From assembly GCF_022843985.1 (NCBI RefSeq), contig NZ_JALHMP010000001.1, positions 1 through 64,000 of the forward strand: a stretch of 64,000 nt of DNA, given 5' to 3'. The notes under the pieces were generated by a model. That model searched no databases and was not told where the DNA came from. It saw only the letters and a list, made by a program, of their open reading frames with translations. Made by a program: the position numbers and the translations under genes. The stretch is from Phreatobacter sp. GTDB taxonomy: Bacteria > Pseudomonadota > Alphaproteobacteria > Rhizobiales > Phreatobacteraceae. Below, piece by piece: positions 26,236-35,005 of this stretch; position 1 is the first letter of the stretch; the number at the start of each line of letters is the position of its first letter.

Positions 26236-27332
26236 CAGCGGCGGTCCCGCAGGAAATGGGCAATGACCTGCATCATCGGCTTGGGCTGATAGGCGGCGTC
26301 GAGCGGCAACGGACGGTTGATGAACCCGTCGGTGCGCTTGAAATAGATCGGCACCCAGGTGTGCTTGTCGGTAATGCCCCAGGTGAGGATCGAATCGAGC
26401 GGCGCGGCGACGCGGATCGCATCGAGGAAATCATAGACGCGCGACGCGACGAGGATGTCCCGGACTTCCGGGGGGCCGGGCAATTTGTCGTCGATGACGT
26501 CGAGTTCGGTGACCAGCACGGCGAGGCCCATGGCCCGGCATTCGGCGATGAAGGCGGAGAGCCCTTCCTTGTCGATGGCGAGCTCGCCGCGCAGGTGTCC
26601 CTGCAGTCCGACGGCATGGAGCGGCACGTTGCGCAGCTTCAGGTCGCGGATGAGCCGCAGGAAGGCCTCGCGCTTGCGGCGGAACCGCGCGCCGACGAAC
26701 TCGATGTCATATTCGTTGATGACGAGCTGGGCGCCCGGGTCGACACGGGCCGCGGTGCGCAGGGCCAGCGCGATATGGCTCTCGCCGAGGCGCTGCTGCC
26801 AGATCGACGGCCGGATGTCCGAGCGGCTCGCGGGATCATCGGGGATCGCCTCGTTGACGACGTCCCAGCTCTTGATGCGTCCGCGATAGCGCCCCATCAC
26901 CGCCTCGATATGGCCGACCAGCAGCCTCTCGGCCTCGGAGGCCGAAGCGATGGACTTGGTCCAGTCGGGCATGGCGCCGTACCAGACGAGCGTGTGGCCG
27001 CGCAGCGTCATGCCGTGGGCGGTGGCGAAGGCCATATGCTTGTCCGGCGCCGTATAGACGAACTGCTCGCGCGTCGGCCGGAGGTCATACCATTTCAGGC
27101 CGCCCTCCCCGACGATCTGGCTGCAATGGCGCACCAGCGCGGCGCGGTAATCGGCTTCCTGATCGAGGGGCCCGTCGCGCACCGCAGCGCCGTAAGGCAA
27201 ACCCGCAACTGGCGAGGCCGCCTGGGCGGCGGCGTTGCCGGCGAGCAGAGTCCCCAATGGGGACGAAGCAGCAAGGCCAAGTGCGGTGGCGGCCTTCAGG
27301 GAGGACAGGATCGTTTCGCGACGGGACAGCAT
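26235..27332 (-). CDS. GH10-family endo-xylanase-like hydrolase, Tat-exported
   Basis: This 365-aa protein has a twin-arginine leader (SRRETIL, residues 3-9, then a hydrophobic stretch to about residue 38) and a GH10 barrel. The acid/base is Glu161 in WDVVNEAIP and the nucleophile is Glu276 in VTELDV; HTLVWYG and a late LTWGITDK complete the set. The ATG has GAGGAG six bases upstream. Direct coupling to the flippase gene ties it to the EPS: it probably trims or degrades that polymer in the periplasm rather than acting on plant xylan (inference). Confidence 0.93.
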   Translation of the reverse strand: MLSRRETILSSLKAATALGLAASSPLGTLLAGNAAAQAASPVAGLPYGAAVRDGPLDQEADYRAALVRHCSQIVGEGGLKWYDLRPTREQFVYTAPDKHMAFATAHGMTLRGHTLVWYGAMPDWTKSIASASEAERLLVGHIEAVMGRYRGRIKSWDVVNEAIPDDPASRSDIRPSIWQQRLGESHIALALRTAARVDPGAQLVINEYDIEFVGARFRRKREAFLRLIRDLKLRNVPLHAVGLQGHLRGELAIDKEGLSAFIAECRAMGLAVLVTELDVIDDKLPGPPEVRDILVASRVYDFLDAIRVAAPLDSILTWGITDKHTWVPIYFKRTDGFINRPLPLDAAYQPKPMMQVIAHFLRDRR

Positions 27333-27555
27333 GGCGGCTCCTCGCCGATCCCTCGCAAGAGCCGTTCCCACAGCCGCCGGGGTGACAGCATGTCGCCGCG
27401 CCGATCGGCGCCCAGGACCCTTCGCCGGCAAGAATGACAGGTGACGGAAGAGGTTGGAACGCATTACAACGTCTTCAAACGCGGCAACCGCCTGTCGGAA
27501 CGGCAGGTCCCTTGCCGCATTGGTGCAGGACCGGCACGACAGAGGGAATGGCGAC

Positions 27556-28530
27556 ATGGTGAAGGCGATCCGCATCCACAAGACCGGCGGACCGGATGCG
27601 TTGGTCTATGAGGACGTGCAGGTGAAGCCGCCCGGTCCCGGCGAGGCCTATATCCGACAGACCGCCATCGGCGTGAACTTCATCGACGTCTATTTTCGCA
27701 GCGGCCTCTACAAATTGCCCGCCCTGCCACATGGGATCGGCATGGAAGCGGCGGGCGTGGTCGAGGCCATCGGGCCGGGGGTCACCGAAGTCGCGTTCGG
27801 CGACCGCGTCGCCTATGCCGGCGGCCCGCCCGGCGCCTATGCCGAGAAGCGGATGATTCCGGCAGCGCAGCTCGTCAAGCTGCCGAAGACGATCGACGAC
27901 AAGACCGCCGCGGCGATCATGCTGCAGGGCATGACCGCACGCTATCTCCTGAAAGAGACGCATCCGGTCAAGAAGGGCGACACCGTGCTCATCCATGCCG
28001 CGGCCGGCGGCATGGGCCTCTGGCTCTGCCAATGGGCCAAAGCGCTGGGCGCGACCGTCATCGGCACGACGTCGAGCGCGGAAAAGGCCGCCCTCGCCAA
28101 GAAGAACGGCTGCAAGTTCCCGATCATCTACACGGAGGAGGATTTCGTCGCCCGCGTGATGGAGATCACCGGCGGCAAGGGCGTCCAGGTCGTCTTTGAC
28201 GGCGTCGGCAAGGACACGTTCCTGAAGTCCCTCGAATGCCTCGCCGTGCGCGGCCACCTCGTCCTGTTCGGCACCGCCTCCGGCGTGCCCGACCCCGTCT
28301 CGCCGGCAGCACTGGCGGCGAAGTCGGCAAGCCTGACGCGGCCCGGCCTCTACCATTACATCGCCACCCGCAAGGACCTCCTGGCCAATGCCAAGGACGT
28401 CTTCGAGGCTGTGGCCAATGGCACGGTGACGATCCAGAAGCCGAAGGAATATGCGCTCAAGGATGCCGCCAAGGCGCACAAGGACCTGGCCGGCCGGAAG
28501 ACGACGGGGTCGATCATCCTGATTCCCTGA
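27556..28530 (+). CDS. Quinone oxidoreductase (zeta-crystallin family)
   Basis: This 324-aa NADPH-dependent medium-chain reductase lacks Zn ligands. It has the N-terminal substrate domain (GVNFIDVYFRSGLY) and a Rossmann fold with HAAAGGMGLWLCQWAKALG. It would reduce quinones or enones in the cytoplasm. A GAGGGAA lies upstream of the ATG. It is divergent from the EPS locus, monocistronic, and ended by the hairpin at 28557. Confidence 0.93.
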   Translation: MVKAIRIHKTGGPDALVYEDVQVKPPGPGEAYIRQTAIGVNFIDVYFRSGLYKLPALPHGIGMEAAGVVEAIGPGVTEVAFGDRVAYAGGPPGAYAEKRMIPAAQLVKLPKTIDDKTAAAIMLQGMTARYLLKETHPVKKGDTVLIHAAAGGMGLWLCQWAKALGATVIGTTSSAEKAALAKKNGCKFPIIYTEEDFVARVMEITGGKGVQVVFDGVGKDTFLKSLECLAVRGHLVLFGTASGVPDPVSPAALAAKSASLTRPGLYHYIATRKDLLANAKDVFEAVANGTVTIQKPKEYALKDAAKAHKDLAGRKTTGSIILIP

Positions 28531-28556
28531 CCGATCCTACCGGTTCGAGACAGATG

Positions 28557-28583
28557 AACGCCCGGCCGAAAGGACCGGGCGTT
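28557..28583. terminator. Bidirectional terminator hairpin between convergent genes
   Basis: AACGCCCGG and CCGGGCGTT form a perfect 9-bp stem; CC-GAAA-GG closes it with a GNRA-like tetraloop and a bulged A. It sits 26 bases after the qor-like stop and 20 bases after the stop of the opposing gene. There is no strong T-run. Confidence 0.65.
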
Positions 28584-28603
28584 CGCCGTTCAGGCACCCC
28601 TGG

Positions 28604-29860
28604 TCAGCCGCCCTGCTGTTGCGGTGCACCGGGCTGGCCGCCGATGGCCTGCCCCCCCGCCGGGGGCACCGCCGCACGGCGGCGTTCGCCGAGGAGCTTC
28701 AGGCCATAGGCGCCGGCGATCCCGACAACGATCAGGATGATCGACATGATCGGACGGTGCCAGAACCAGGCGATGGCGAAGGTCGGCAGTGCGACCACCA
28801 GCGTCAGGGCCAGGGCGACGATCCCGGCCCCGGCAGCCATGGCCGATCCGAACAGCGGAATGACATCGGCGAGCACGACGAAGGGCCGCAGGATCATGTT
28901 GAAGCCCATCCACATGGCGATCAGCACCACGACCCGCAGGATCCAGGTCAGCATGCTGTTGGATTCATGGGCATGGGCATAGAGTTCCTGGGCCGTCTTG
29001 GTGCCGGTCTCGCCGAGGAACACCTCGCGGCCGTTCGATGCCTGGTAGGGACCGAACCCCTGGCCCACCTGGCGGGCGACCACCGTCACCGGCCCTTCGG
29101 GCAGGATCGTATAGGAGATGCGGACATCGCCGACGGCGGGGTTGCCGGTATCGTAGCCGACATAGACATTGCCGTCGCTCAGGCGGGCCTGGCTGCCGAA
29201 GCGCGACTGGTAGGACCGCAACTGGCCATCGGTGATCTCGAGGCGACGCTCGGTCGAGGTTCCGAACAGGCCGATGACACGGCTGTCGGCACGAAAGGCG
29301 CCAAGGGTGGCGTTGCCGGCCGTCTGACTGCGACCGGTCACCGTCATGGCCGGGTTCTCGTGGCCGTCCCGGCGGCGGAAGCGGCTCGAATCGATGGGGC
29401 GGTCGGACCAGACCCGGGTGTACTCATAAGTGGTGGTGCGCGTCTGCGAGCCGCCGGCATTGCTCCGCGTCTCGGTCCGCTGCTCCTCCTTCCACTGGTA
29501 CATCTCGACCTTGCGGACGAGGCGCACCGCCTCCGTGGTGATCTGGAAGTCGCCGTCGGTCAGCCTGCCGCCGGCGCGCAGATCGCCCGCGACATGGACG
29601 AGCTTGCCCTCGTTCGCCGGATCGACGCGGGTCGGTGCCACCGTCAAGGTCACGCCGGCACCTTCGTTGAGGGCCCGGGTGGTTCCGATCGCCCGTCCCT
29701 CGTTCCAGAAGATGCCCCAGATCGTCGCGGCGATGAGCGCCAGACCGACGAGAATGCCGGTGATCGACTGCCACAATCTCTCAAGAAACCCGATATGCTC
29801 TGTGGTGACGTCGCCGCCCTCCGTCGGTCCCGTGCTCCACCCGTCCGAGTCCGTGCCCAT
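28604..29860 (-). CDS. TMEM43 family membrane protein
   Basis: This 418-aa protein has one N-terminal helix (about 35-55), a large soluble region (about 60-320) and three to four closely spaced C-terminal helices (about 325-400), the layout of the TMEM43/LUMA family. It ends in a Pro/Gln/Gly-rich tail. Biological role in bacteria unknown. The start chosen (MGTDSDG) is preceded by AAGGGG; an in-frame ATG 13 codons upstream is less likely. Confidence 0.85.
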   Translation of the reverse strand: MGTDSDGWSTGPTEGGDVTTEHIGFLERLWQSITGILVGLALIAATIWGIFWNEGRAIGTTRALNEGAGVTLTVAPTRVDPANEGKLVHVAGDLRAGGRLTDGDFQITTEAVRLVRKVEMYQWKEEQRTETRSNAGGSQTRTTTYEYTRVWSDRPIDSSRFRRRDGHENPAMTVTGRSQTAGNATLGAFRADSRVIGLFGTSTERRLEITDGQLRSYQSRFGSQARLSDGNVYVGYDTGNPAVGDVRISYTILPEGPVTVVARQVGQGFGPYQASNGREVFLGETGTKTAQELYAHAHESNSMLTWILRVVVLIAMWMGFNMILRPFVVLADVIPLFGSAMAAGAGIVALALTLVVALPTFAIAWFWHRPIMSIILIVVGIAGAYGLKLLGERRRAAVPPAGGQAIGGQPGAPQQQGG

Positions 29861-29952
29861 TCCGATTTCCCCTTCCGTTAGGTGAGGGAAAAGGACCATG
29901 CCCGTGTTTCAACCCGCCCGCACACCGGCGGGCCACTGTTTCAAACACGCAA

Positions 29953-30678
29953 TCAGGGGGTCGCGATCAGTCGGTAGCCGATGCCGCGGACAGTCTGCAG
30001 GTGCAGCGGATTGGCCGGATCAACCTCGATCTTTCGGCGCAGGCGGTTGACCTGGACGTCGACGGTGCGTTCGTTGATGTCGCCGCCGGGCGCCGCCAGA
30101 TCGTAGCGCGGCACCGTTTCCCCGGGCTTCACCGCGAGCACCTTGAGCATGTCCTTCTCGCGATCGGTGAGGCGCACCACCTCGTCGCCCTTCCTGAGTT
30201 CCAGCCGGCTGATGTGGAAGTGGAAATCACCGAACTTCACCGCCTCGACGATCGGTTGGGGCGCGCTCATCGCCCGGCGGAGAATGCCGCCGATGCGCAG
30301 CAGCAGTTCGCGCGGCTCGAAGGGCTTGGGCAGATAGTCGTCGGCGCCGATCTCGAGGCCGGTCAGCCGGTCGGACAGGTCCGCAAGCGCGGTCAGCATA
30401 AGAATGGAGACGTCGCGGGACGGCCCTGCCGCGCCCCCCCGAATGGCCTTGGCGAGTTCGAAACCGGTCTCGCCGGGCATCATCACGTCGAGGATCAGCA
30501 GGTCGAAGGTCAGGCCGTTGAGCTTCTTGCGCGCGGCCGCCGCGTTGTTCGCCGTGGTGATGCGATAGCCGTTGTTCGTCAGATAGCGGGCGAGTGTCTG
30601 GCGGATGACGCGGTCGTCGTCGACGATCAGCAGGTGCGGCGCGTCGTCGGCCGGAGGCTTGGGCACGGCGGTCGACAT
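29953..30678 (-). CDS. petR: OmpR-family response regulator PetR
   Basis: This 241-aa regulator has a receiver domain (acidic pocket near IVDDD, phosphoacceptor Asp64 in LILDVMMP, Lys in YLPKPF) and a C-terminal winged helix (about 140-238). It starts 4 bases after the MarR gene stop. The MarR-OmpR pair beside ilvE matches petP-petR of Rhodobacter capsulatus, needed there for cytochrome bc1 and other genes. No histidine kinase is adjacent, as in Rhodobacter. Confidence 0.88.
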   Translation of the reverse strand: MSTAVPKPPADDAPHLLIVDDDRVIRQTLARYLTNNGYRITTANNAAAARKKLNGLTFDLLILDVMMPGETGFELAKAIRGGAAGPSRDVSILMLTALADLSDRLTGLEIGADDYLPKPFEPRELLLRIGGILRRAMSAPQPIVEAVKFGDFHFHISRLELRKGDEVVRLTDREKDMLKVLAVKPGETVPRYDLAAPGGDINERTVDVQVNRLRRKIEVDPANPLHLQTVRGIGYRLIATP

Positions 30679-30682
30679 GGCC

Positions 30683-31237
30683 TCAGCGCTCCTTGCCGCG
30701 CAGGGCGCGATCGGCCTGGGTGATCATCCGCGTCACGTCCTCGCGCCGCTCCGGATCGATCATCGCATAGAGGAAGCGCACCGCTTGGTCGCGCGTCGTG
30801 CCCGACTGGGCGATGGCGCGGGCGAATCGCTCCGTCTGCAGCTTGGCCAGTTCGAGGGCGAGCGCCTTGCCCTTGTCGGTCACGGCCAGCAGACGCTGGC
30901 GGCGGTCGACTTGGCCCTCCTTCTGAAGGATGAAGCCCTGATCGATCAGTTCCTTCAGGACCCGCGCCAGGCTCTGCTTGGTGATCTTCAGGATATCGAG
31001 CAGATCGGCGACCCGGATCTCGGGATGCCGGAAGACGAAATGGAGGACGCGGTGATGGGCGCGGCCGAACTGGTAGCGCTCCAGCACGTGGTCGGGATCG
31101 CCGACGAAGTCGCGATAGGCGAAGAACATCAGCTCGATGAGCTCGTAGGCGGGTTCACGACCTGCCGGTTCGGTTCCCGACGCCGCGGTGCCGGAAAGGG
31201 GCCGGCGCTGGGCCGGTGAGACATTTATGTCAGCCAT
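30683..31237 (-). CDS. petP: MarR-family regulator PetP
   Basis: This 184-aa winged-helix regulator has a MarR core at about residues 55-150, with LLDILKITKQSLARVLKELIDQGFI as recognition region and DRRQRLLAVTDKG as the wing. It is first in an operon with petR (4-base gap), diverging from ilvE. A perfect inverted repeat covers its own start codon (31226-31246), suggesting self-control. Confidence 0.85.
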   Translation of the reverse strand: MADINVSPAQRRPLSGTAASGTEPAGREPAYELIELMFFAYRDFVGDPDHVLERYQFGRAHHRVLHFVFRHPEIRVADLLDILKITKQSLARVLKELIDQGFILQKEGQVDRRQRLLAVTDKGKALALELAKLQTERFARAIAQSGTTRDQAVRFLYAMIDPERREDVTRMITQADRALRGKER

Positions 31238-31246
31238 GTTGACATA
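31226..31246. promoter_or_regulatory. Inverted repeat over the petP start (candidate MarR operator)
   Basis: TATGTCA-N7-TGACATA is a perfect 7-bp dyad with a 7-base spacer, overlapping the petP initiation codon (31235-31237). Its size suits a MarR dimer. It also lies within the ilvE/petP divergent region, so it could affect both. Confidence 0.45.
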
Positions 31247-31427
31247 TTCGATGCCGATTGTTACTCATCTGCCCGCATTCACGAAACGATCGTACCCAAA
31301 GGCTGCTCACCCCGTCGGGAATCGTCGCTCAGCGCCGCGTCTCCGACGACAAGGTTAGCCGGACCCGGCCCAGTTCGCAAAACGCGATATGGACGCCCGC
31401 GAAGCCCGGAGAGTACAGGAGGAAGAC

Positions 31428-32315
31428 ATGTCTCTGGTCCCGTTCCACGACCGCGATGGATTTATCTGGATGGACGGCAAGCTCGTCCCCTGGCGCGACG
31501 CGCAGGTCCACGTGCTGACCCACGGCCTGCACTATGCCTCCGCCGTCTTCGAGGGTGAGAGGGCCTATGGCGGGACCATCTACAAGTGCACCGAGCACTC
31601 GGCCCGGCTGCGCAAGTCCGCCGAACTCCTCGATTTCGAGATCCCCTTCTCGGTCGCCGAGATCGACGCCGCCAAGATGGCGACGCTGAAGGCCAACGGC
31701 CAGACCGATGCCTATGTGCGCCCTGTCGCCTGGCGCGGCTCGGAGATGATGGGCGTCTCGGCGCAGCACAACACGATCCACCTGGCTATCGCCACCTGGG
31801 AATGGCCGAGCTATTTCGACCCGGCGACCAAGATGAAGGGCATCCGCCTCGACATCGCCGATTACCGCCGCCCGGATCCGGCGACGGCCCCGTCGACCTC
31901 CAAGGCGGCCGGGCTCTACATGATCTGCACCATCTCCAAGCACCGGGCCGAGAAGAAGGGCTATGCCGACGCCCTGATGTTCGACTGGCAGGGACGCGTT
32001 GCCGAATGCACCGGCGCCAACGTCTTCTTCATCAAGGACGGCCAGGTGCACACGCCGATCGCCGACTGCTTCCTCGACGGCATCACGCGGCGGACGGTCA
32101 TCGACCTCTGCCGCAAGCGCGGCTTCGAGGTGATCGAGCGCCGGATCATGCCGGAGGAGCTCGCCAGCTTCAACGAGTGCTTCATCACGGGCACGGCGGC
32201 GGAAGTTACGCCGGTCTCGGAGATCGGCCCCTATCGTTACACGCCGGGCAACATGTCCAAGACCATCATGGACGACTACACGGTCGAAGTGACGCCGAAG
32301 GCCGCAGCGGCCTGA
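31428..32315 (+). CDS. ilvE: Branched-chain amino acid aminotransferase
   Basis: This 295-aa class IV PLP aminotransferase catalyses the last step of Leu, Ile and Val synthesis. The N-terminal HGLHYASAVFEGERAY motif, PLP Lys159 (in STSKAAG) and GYADALMFD...VAECTGANVFF are all present, and FITGTAAEVTPV binds the phosphate side. The ATG has AGGAGGAA eight bases upstream. It diverges from petP and is followed by a terminator. Confidence 0.97.
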   Translation: MSLVPFHDRDGFIWMDGKLVPWRDAQVHVLTHGLHYASAVFEGERAYGGTIYKCTEHSARLRKSAELLDFEIPFSVAEIDAAKMATLKANGQTDAYVRPVAWRGSEMMGVSAQHNTIHLAIATWEWPSYFDPATKMKGIRLDIADYRRPDPATAPSTSKAAGLYMICTISKHRAEKKGYADALMFDWQGRVAECTGANVFFIKDGQVHTPIADCFLDGITRRTVIDLCRKRGFEVIERRIMPEELASFNECFITGTAAEVTPVSEIGPYRYTPGNMSKTIMDDYTVEVTPKAAAA

Positions 32316-32342
32316 GCGAGGCCCAACCGGAACCGCAGGGAG

Positions 32343-32372
32343 TGGCCGGGCGCGTCCCGGCCATTTCGTTTT
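32343..32372 (+). terminator. Rho-independent terminator of ilvE
   Basis: TGGCCGGG / CCCGGCCA gives an 8-bp GC-rich stem with a 5-base loop, followed by TTTCGTTTT. It lies 28 bases past the ilvE stop. Confidence 0.75.
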
Positions 32373-32379
32373 GCGGGCG

Positions 32380-32736
32380 TCAGAACAGCCGGCCGCCGCG
32401 CGGCACGGCATGGCCCGGCCCGATCAGCACGACCTCGCCGTCGGCATCCGGCACGCCAAGGGTCAGCACCTCCGACATGAACTTGCCGATCTGCCGCGGC
32501 GGAAAATTCACCACCGCCAGAACCTGGCGACCGATCAGCGCCTCGGGCGCATAGTGCCGCGTGATCTGGGCGGAGGATTTCTTGCGGCCGATCCCCTCGC
32601 CGAAATCGATCACCAGCTTGATGGCCGGCTTGCGTGCCTCGGGAAAGGGTTCGGCCGCGACGATCTCGCCGACCCGGATGTCCACCTTCATAAAATCGTC
32701 GAAACCGATGGGCGGGCTGGGTTGGGTCGGCAACAT
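32380..32736 (-). CDS. csaA: CsaA-type tRNA-binding domain protein
   Basis: This 118-aa protein is a single EMAP/tRNA-binding OB fold, the size and sequence class of CsaA (chaperone/tRNA-binding). The segments VDIRVGEIVAAEPFPEARK, IVVNFPPRQIG-like and SEVLTLGVPD are present. The chosen ATG trims a longer frame that would overlap the upstream terminator. Confidence 0.92.
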   Translation of the reverse strand: MLPTQPSPPIGFDDFMKVDIRVGEIVAAEPFPEARKPAIKLVIDFGEGIGRKKSSAQITRHYAPEALIGRQVLAVVNFPPRQIGKFMSEVLTLGVPDADGEVVLIGPGHAVPRGGRLF

Positions 32737-32750
32737 GGGGCTCTCGTGAC

Positions 32751-32777
32751 AAAAAGGCCGGGACGGACCTGGCCTTT
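32751..32777 (-). terminator. Rho-independent terminator of the TetR gene
   Basis: Read on the minus strand, AAAGGCC / GGCCTTT forms a 7-bp stem with an 11-base loop and runs into TTTTT. It separates the TetR gene from csaA. In the plus direction it has a shorter T-run (TTTCTC). Confidence 0.6.
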
Positions 32778-32809
32778 CTCGCCCATCCCGGCGGAACGTC
32801 AAGCCGTGC

Positions 32810-33556
32810 TCAGACCGGCGTCACCTTCGGATCGCGGAAATCGTCGCCGCGCCAGCCGCGCTCGGGCCCGTCGCGCTCCGGTGTCGCTCCGCCCCAAGAC
32901 GACGAGCGGCGGCGCCAGGACAGCGGCGCACAGAGGAGCGACCTGAGCGGCGCCGTGAGCTGCTCGACGGATTTCAGTGTCTTCGCCGCCCGGCCCGCCT
33001 TGACCAGTTCCTCATCGAGGACCCGCATGGTGCGCGCGAGCGCCGGATCCTCGTCGTCGAGCCAGGTCCGCACCACCTTGGCGAAGGCGATGGCCAGGCC
33101 CTGGGCGCGGATCATGCCGCCGGCTCCCGGCACCTCGACGCCTGCGGCCGCCAGCATCCAGCGCTGCGAGCGCCGGGCCACGCCGTTGAGGGCGAGCGCC
33201 AGCGCCGGATCGCGCATGGCGGCCCGTGACAGGTTGCGGATCGCCGTCTTGTGGGGGGCCAGCAGGTCGAGACGGCGCATCAGCACGTCGAACAGCCGCT
33301 CCTTGGTGTCCTGGTCGGCGAGATCGGCGTCGATCCCGTCGAGCACCGCCTTGTCGATGCCGGCGACGAAGGCCTCGACGATGGCGAAGCGCGAATCGAA
33401 GGCGGCGCGGATGTCGCCGAGGGACAGGCCCGAACGGTTGGCGATGTCGGCCAGCGTCACGGCATCGAAATCACGGTCGGCCAGCAGGCCCATGAAGGCC
33501 GCGACGATGGCGCCTTGGCGGTCTGTCCTGGCTTCGGTCCCGGTCGTGTCGGTCAT
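32810..33556 (-). CDS. TetR/AcrR-family transcriptional regulator
   Basis: This 248-aa protein has an N-terminal helix-turn-helix at about residues 15-60 (AVTLADIANRSGLSLGDIRAAF) and a helical ligand/dimer domain. The last ~45 residues are basic and Ser/Gly/Arg-rich (from about PLSWRRRSSSWGG), unusual for the family and possibly disordered. It lies 50 bases downstream of proC. Target genes unknown. Confidence 0.85.
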   Translation of the reverse strand: MTDTTGTEARTDRQGAIVAAFMGLLADRDFDAVTLADIANRSGLSLGDIRAAFDSRFAIVEAFVAGIDKAVLDGIDADLADQDTKERLFDVLMRRLDLLAPHKTAIRNLSRAAMRDPALALALNGVARRSQRWMLAAAGVEVPGAGGMIRAQGLAIAFAKVVRTWLDDEDPALARTMRVLDEELVKAGRAAKTLKSVEQLTAPLRSLLCAPLSWRRRSSSWGGATPERDGPERGWRGDDFRDPKVTPV

Positions 33557-33606
33557 CGCCGTCTCCCTCGCAAAGAATGCCTGGGGATAGAGATAGGTCG
33601 CCGGCG

Positions 33607-34449
33607 TCAGCCCGCCAGTTCCCGCGAGCGTTTCGTCGCAGCCGCGATGGCCTCGCCAAAGGCGGCATCGATGCCCTTGGGACCCATGAGGACCTGCAGC
33701 GCCGCATGGGTGGTGCCGTTGGGCGAGGTGACATTCTGCCGCAACGTCGCCGGCTCGGTGTCAGGCGACCGGAACATCAGTTCGCCGGCGCCCTCGACAG
33801 TAGCACGCGCCAGGCGGGCGGCGAGTTCTGCCGGCAGGCCCGCGGCGGCACCGGCCCGGGCCATGGTCTCGGCGAGAAGGAAGACATAGGCCGGTCCCGA
33901 TCCGGACACGGCCGTGACGATGTCGATCCAGTCCTCAAGCATCAGCCATTCGACCCGGCCGACGGCGGCCAGAAGCGTCTCGACCGCGACGCGCTGCGCG
34001 GTGGTGACCTGGTCGTTGGCGGCGGCCCCGGTGATCCCGCGGCCGACCGCTGCGGGCGTGTTGGGAATGGTGCGGACGACGGCCGTGCCCGCGCCGAAGA
34101 CCTGCTCAAGCCGGGCGATGGTCTTGCCGGCCATGACCGACACGACCACCGTCTGCGGGCCGACGACGTGGCGGACCCGCGGCATGACCTCGTCGGCGAT
34201 CTGCGGCTTGACGGCGAGGATCAGTTCGTCGGCGATGGCAGGATCGGGGGGGTTCAACACGATGCCGCTGCCGTCGATGATCGCCTGGACATTGGCCGGC
34301 GGTCGCGGATCGATGACGGTGATGCGCGCCGGCGGCAGCCCGTTGTCGAGCCACCCGCGCAGCAGGGCGCCCCCCATCTGGCCGGCGCCGACGAGCACAA
34401 CGTGGCCGGTGAAATCGGCGATGGAACGGGAAGCGGTGGCAACGGTCAT
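33607..34449 (-). CDS. proC: Pyrroline-5-carboxylate reductase
   Basis: ProC makes proline from pyrroline-5-carboxylate with NAD(P)H. The protein is 280 aa, with the Rossmann motif VGAGQMGGALLRGW, IPNTPAAVGRG, and the C-terminal VTAVSGSGPAYVF and VTSPNGTTHAALQ motifs. The chosen ATG gives the family length. It follows the YbjN gene by 52 bases. Confidence 0.96.
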   Translation of the reverse strand: MTVATASRSIADFTGHVVLVGAGQMGGALLRGWLDNGLPPARITVIDPRPPANVQAIIDGSGIVLNPPDPAIADELILAVKPQIADEVMPRVRHVVGPQTVVVSVMAGKTIARLEQVFGAGTAVVRTIPNTPAAVGRGITGAAANDQVTTAQRVAVETLLAAVGRVEWLMLEDWIDIVTAVSGSGPAYVFLLAETMARAGAAAGLPAELAARLARATVEGAGELMFRSPDTEPATLRQNVTSPNGTTHAALQVLMGPKGIDAAFGEAIAAATKRSRELAG

Positions 34450-34501
34450 GGCGTCCTCGGGGCTCGTCAGAGCCAACCGATAGCGGTCCGGGCGCCGGCT
34501 G

Positions 34502-35005
34502 TCACGCCTCGCCGGCCGTCTCGAACAAGGCGGAGTCCATCGCTTCGCGCGCCGACTTTCCAGCCCAGACGACGAACTGGAACGCCTGGTAATAGCGATC
34601 GCAGGCCTCCATCGCCGCGTCGAGCTGCGCCTCGCATTGGCGGCCCGAGGCCTCGGCTCCGCCGGCCAGCAGCAAGGCATGGCGGAACATGACCACCCCT
34701 TCCTGCGGCCAGAGGTCGAAGTGACCGAGCCAGAGCTGCTCATTGATGAGCTGGACGAGTTCCTTCACCTCGGCGCGGCGGCGGTCCGGCACCTTCAGGT
34801 CGAAGGCGCAGGCCAGATGGAGCGACTCGATATCGTCCATCCAGGTGAAGGAGGCGTGATAGTCGGACCAGCGGCCGGTGACGGACAGCGTGATCTCGTC
34901 ATCGCCTGAACGGTCGAAGGACCATTCGTTCAGGGCGGCGAGATTCTCCACCAGATCGACGGGATTGACCTGGCGGTCGGTACTTTCAATATCGGTCAAG
35001 GACAT
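34502..35005 (-). CDS. YbjN domain-containing protein
   Basis: This 167-aa protein has the YbjN (DUF1790, secretion-chaperone-like) fold. The N-terminal DLVENLAALNEWSFDRSGDDEITLSV and the middle ELVQLINEQLWLGHFDLWP are diagnostic. YbjN proteins affect stress and motility genes indirectly; the mechanism is unclear. ATG at 35005 has a GGGGGCGGA upstream. Confidence 0.88.
   Translation of the reverse strand: MSLTDIESTDRQVNPVDLVENLAALNEWSFDRSGDDEITLSVTGRWSDYHASFTWMDDIESLHLACAFDLKVPDRRRAEVKELVQLINEQLWLGHFDLWPQEGVVMFRHALLLAGGAEASGRQCEAQLDAAMEACDRYYQAFQFVVWAGKSAREAMDSALFETAGEA

Noticed and set aside
29903-29949. Nested inverted repeats (CGTGTTT/AAACACG around CCCGCC/GGCGGG) after petR
   Set aside because: Could be a terminator, but the stems are short and separated and there is no T-run, so I did not list it.
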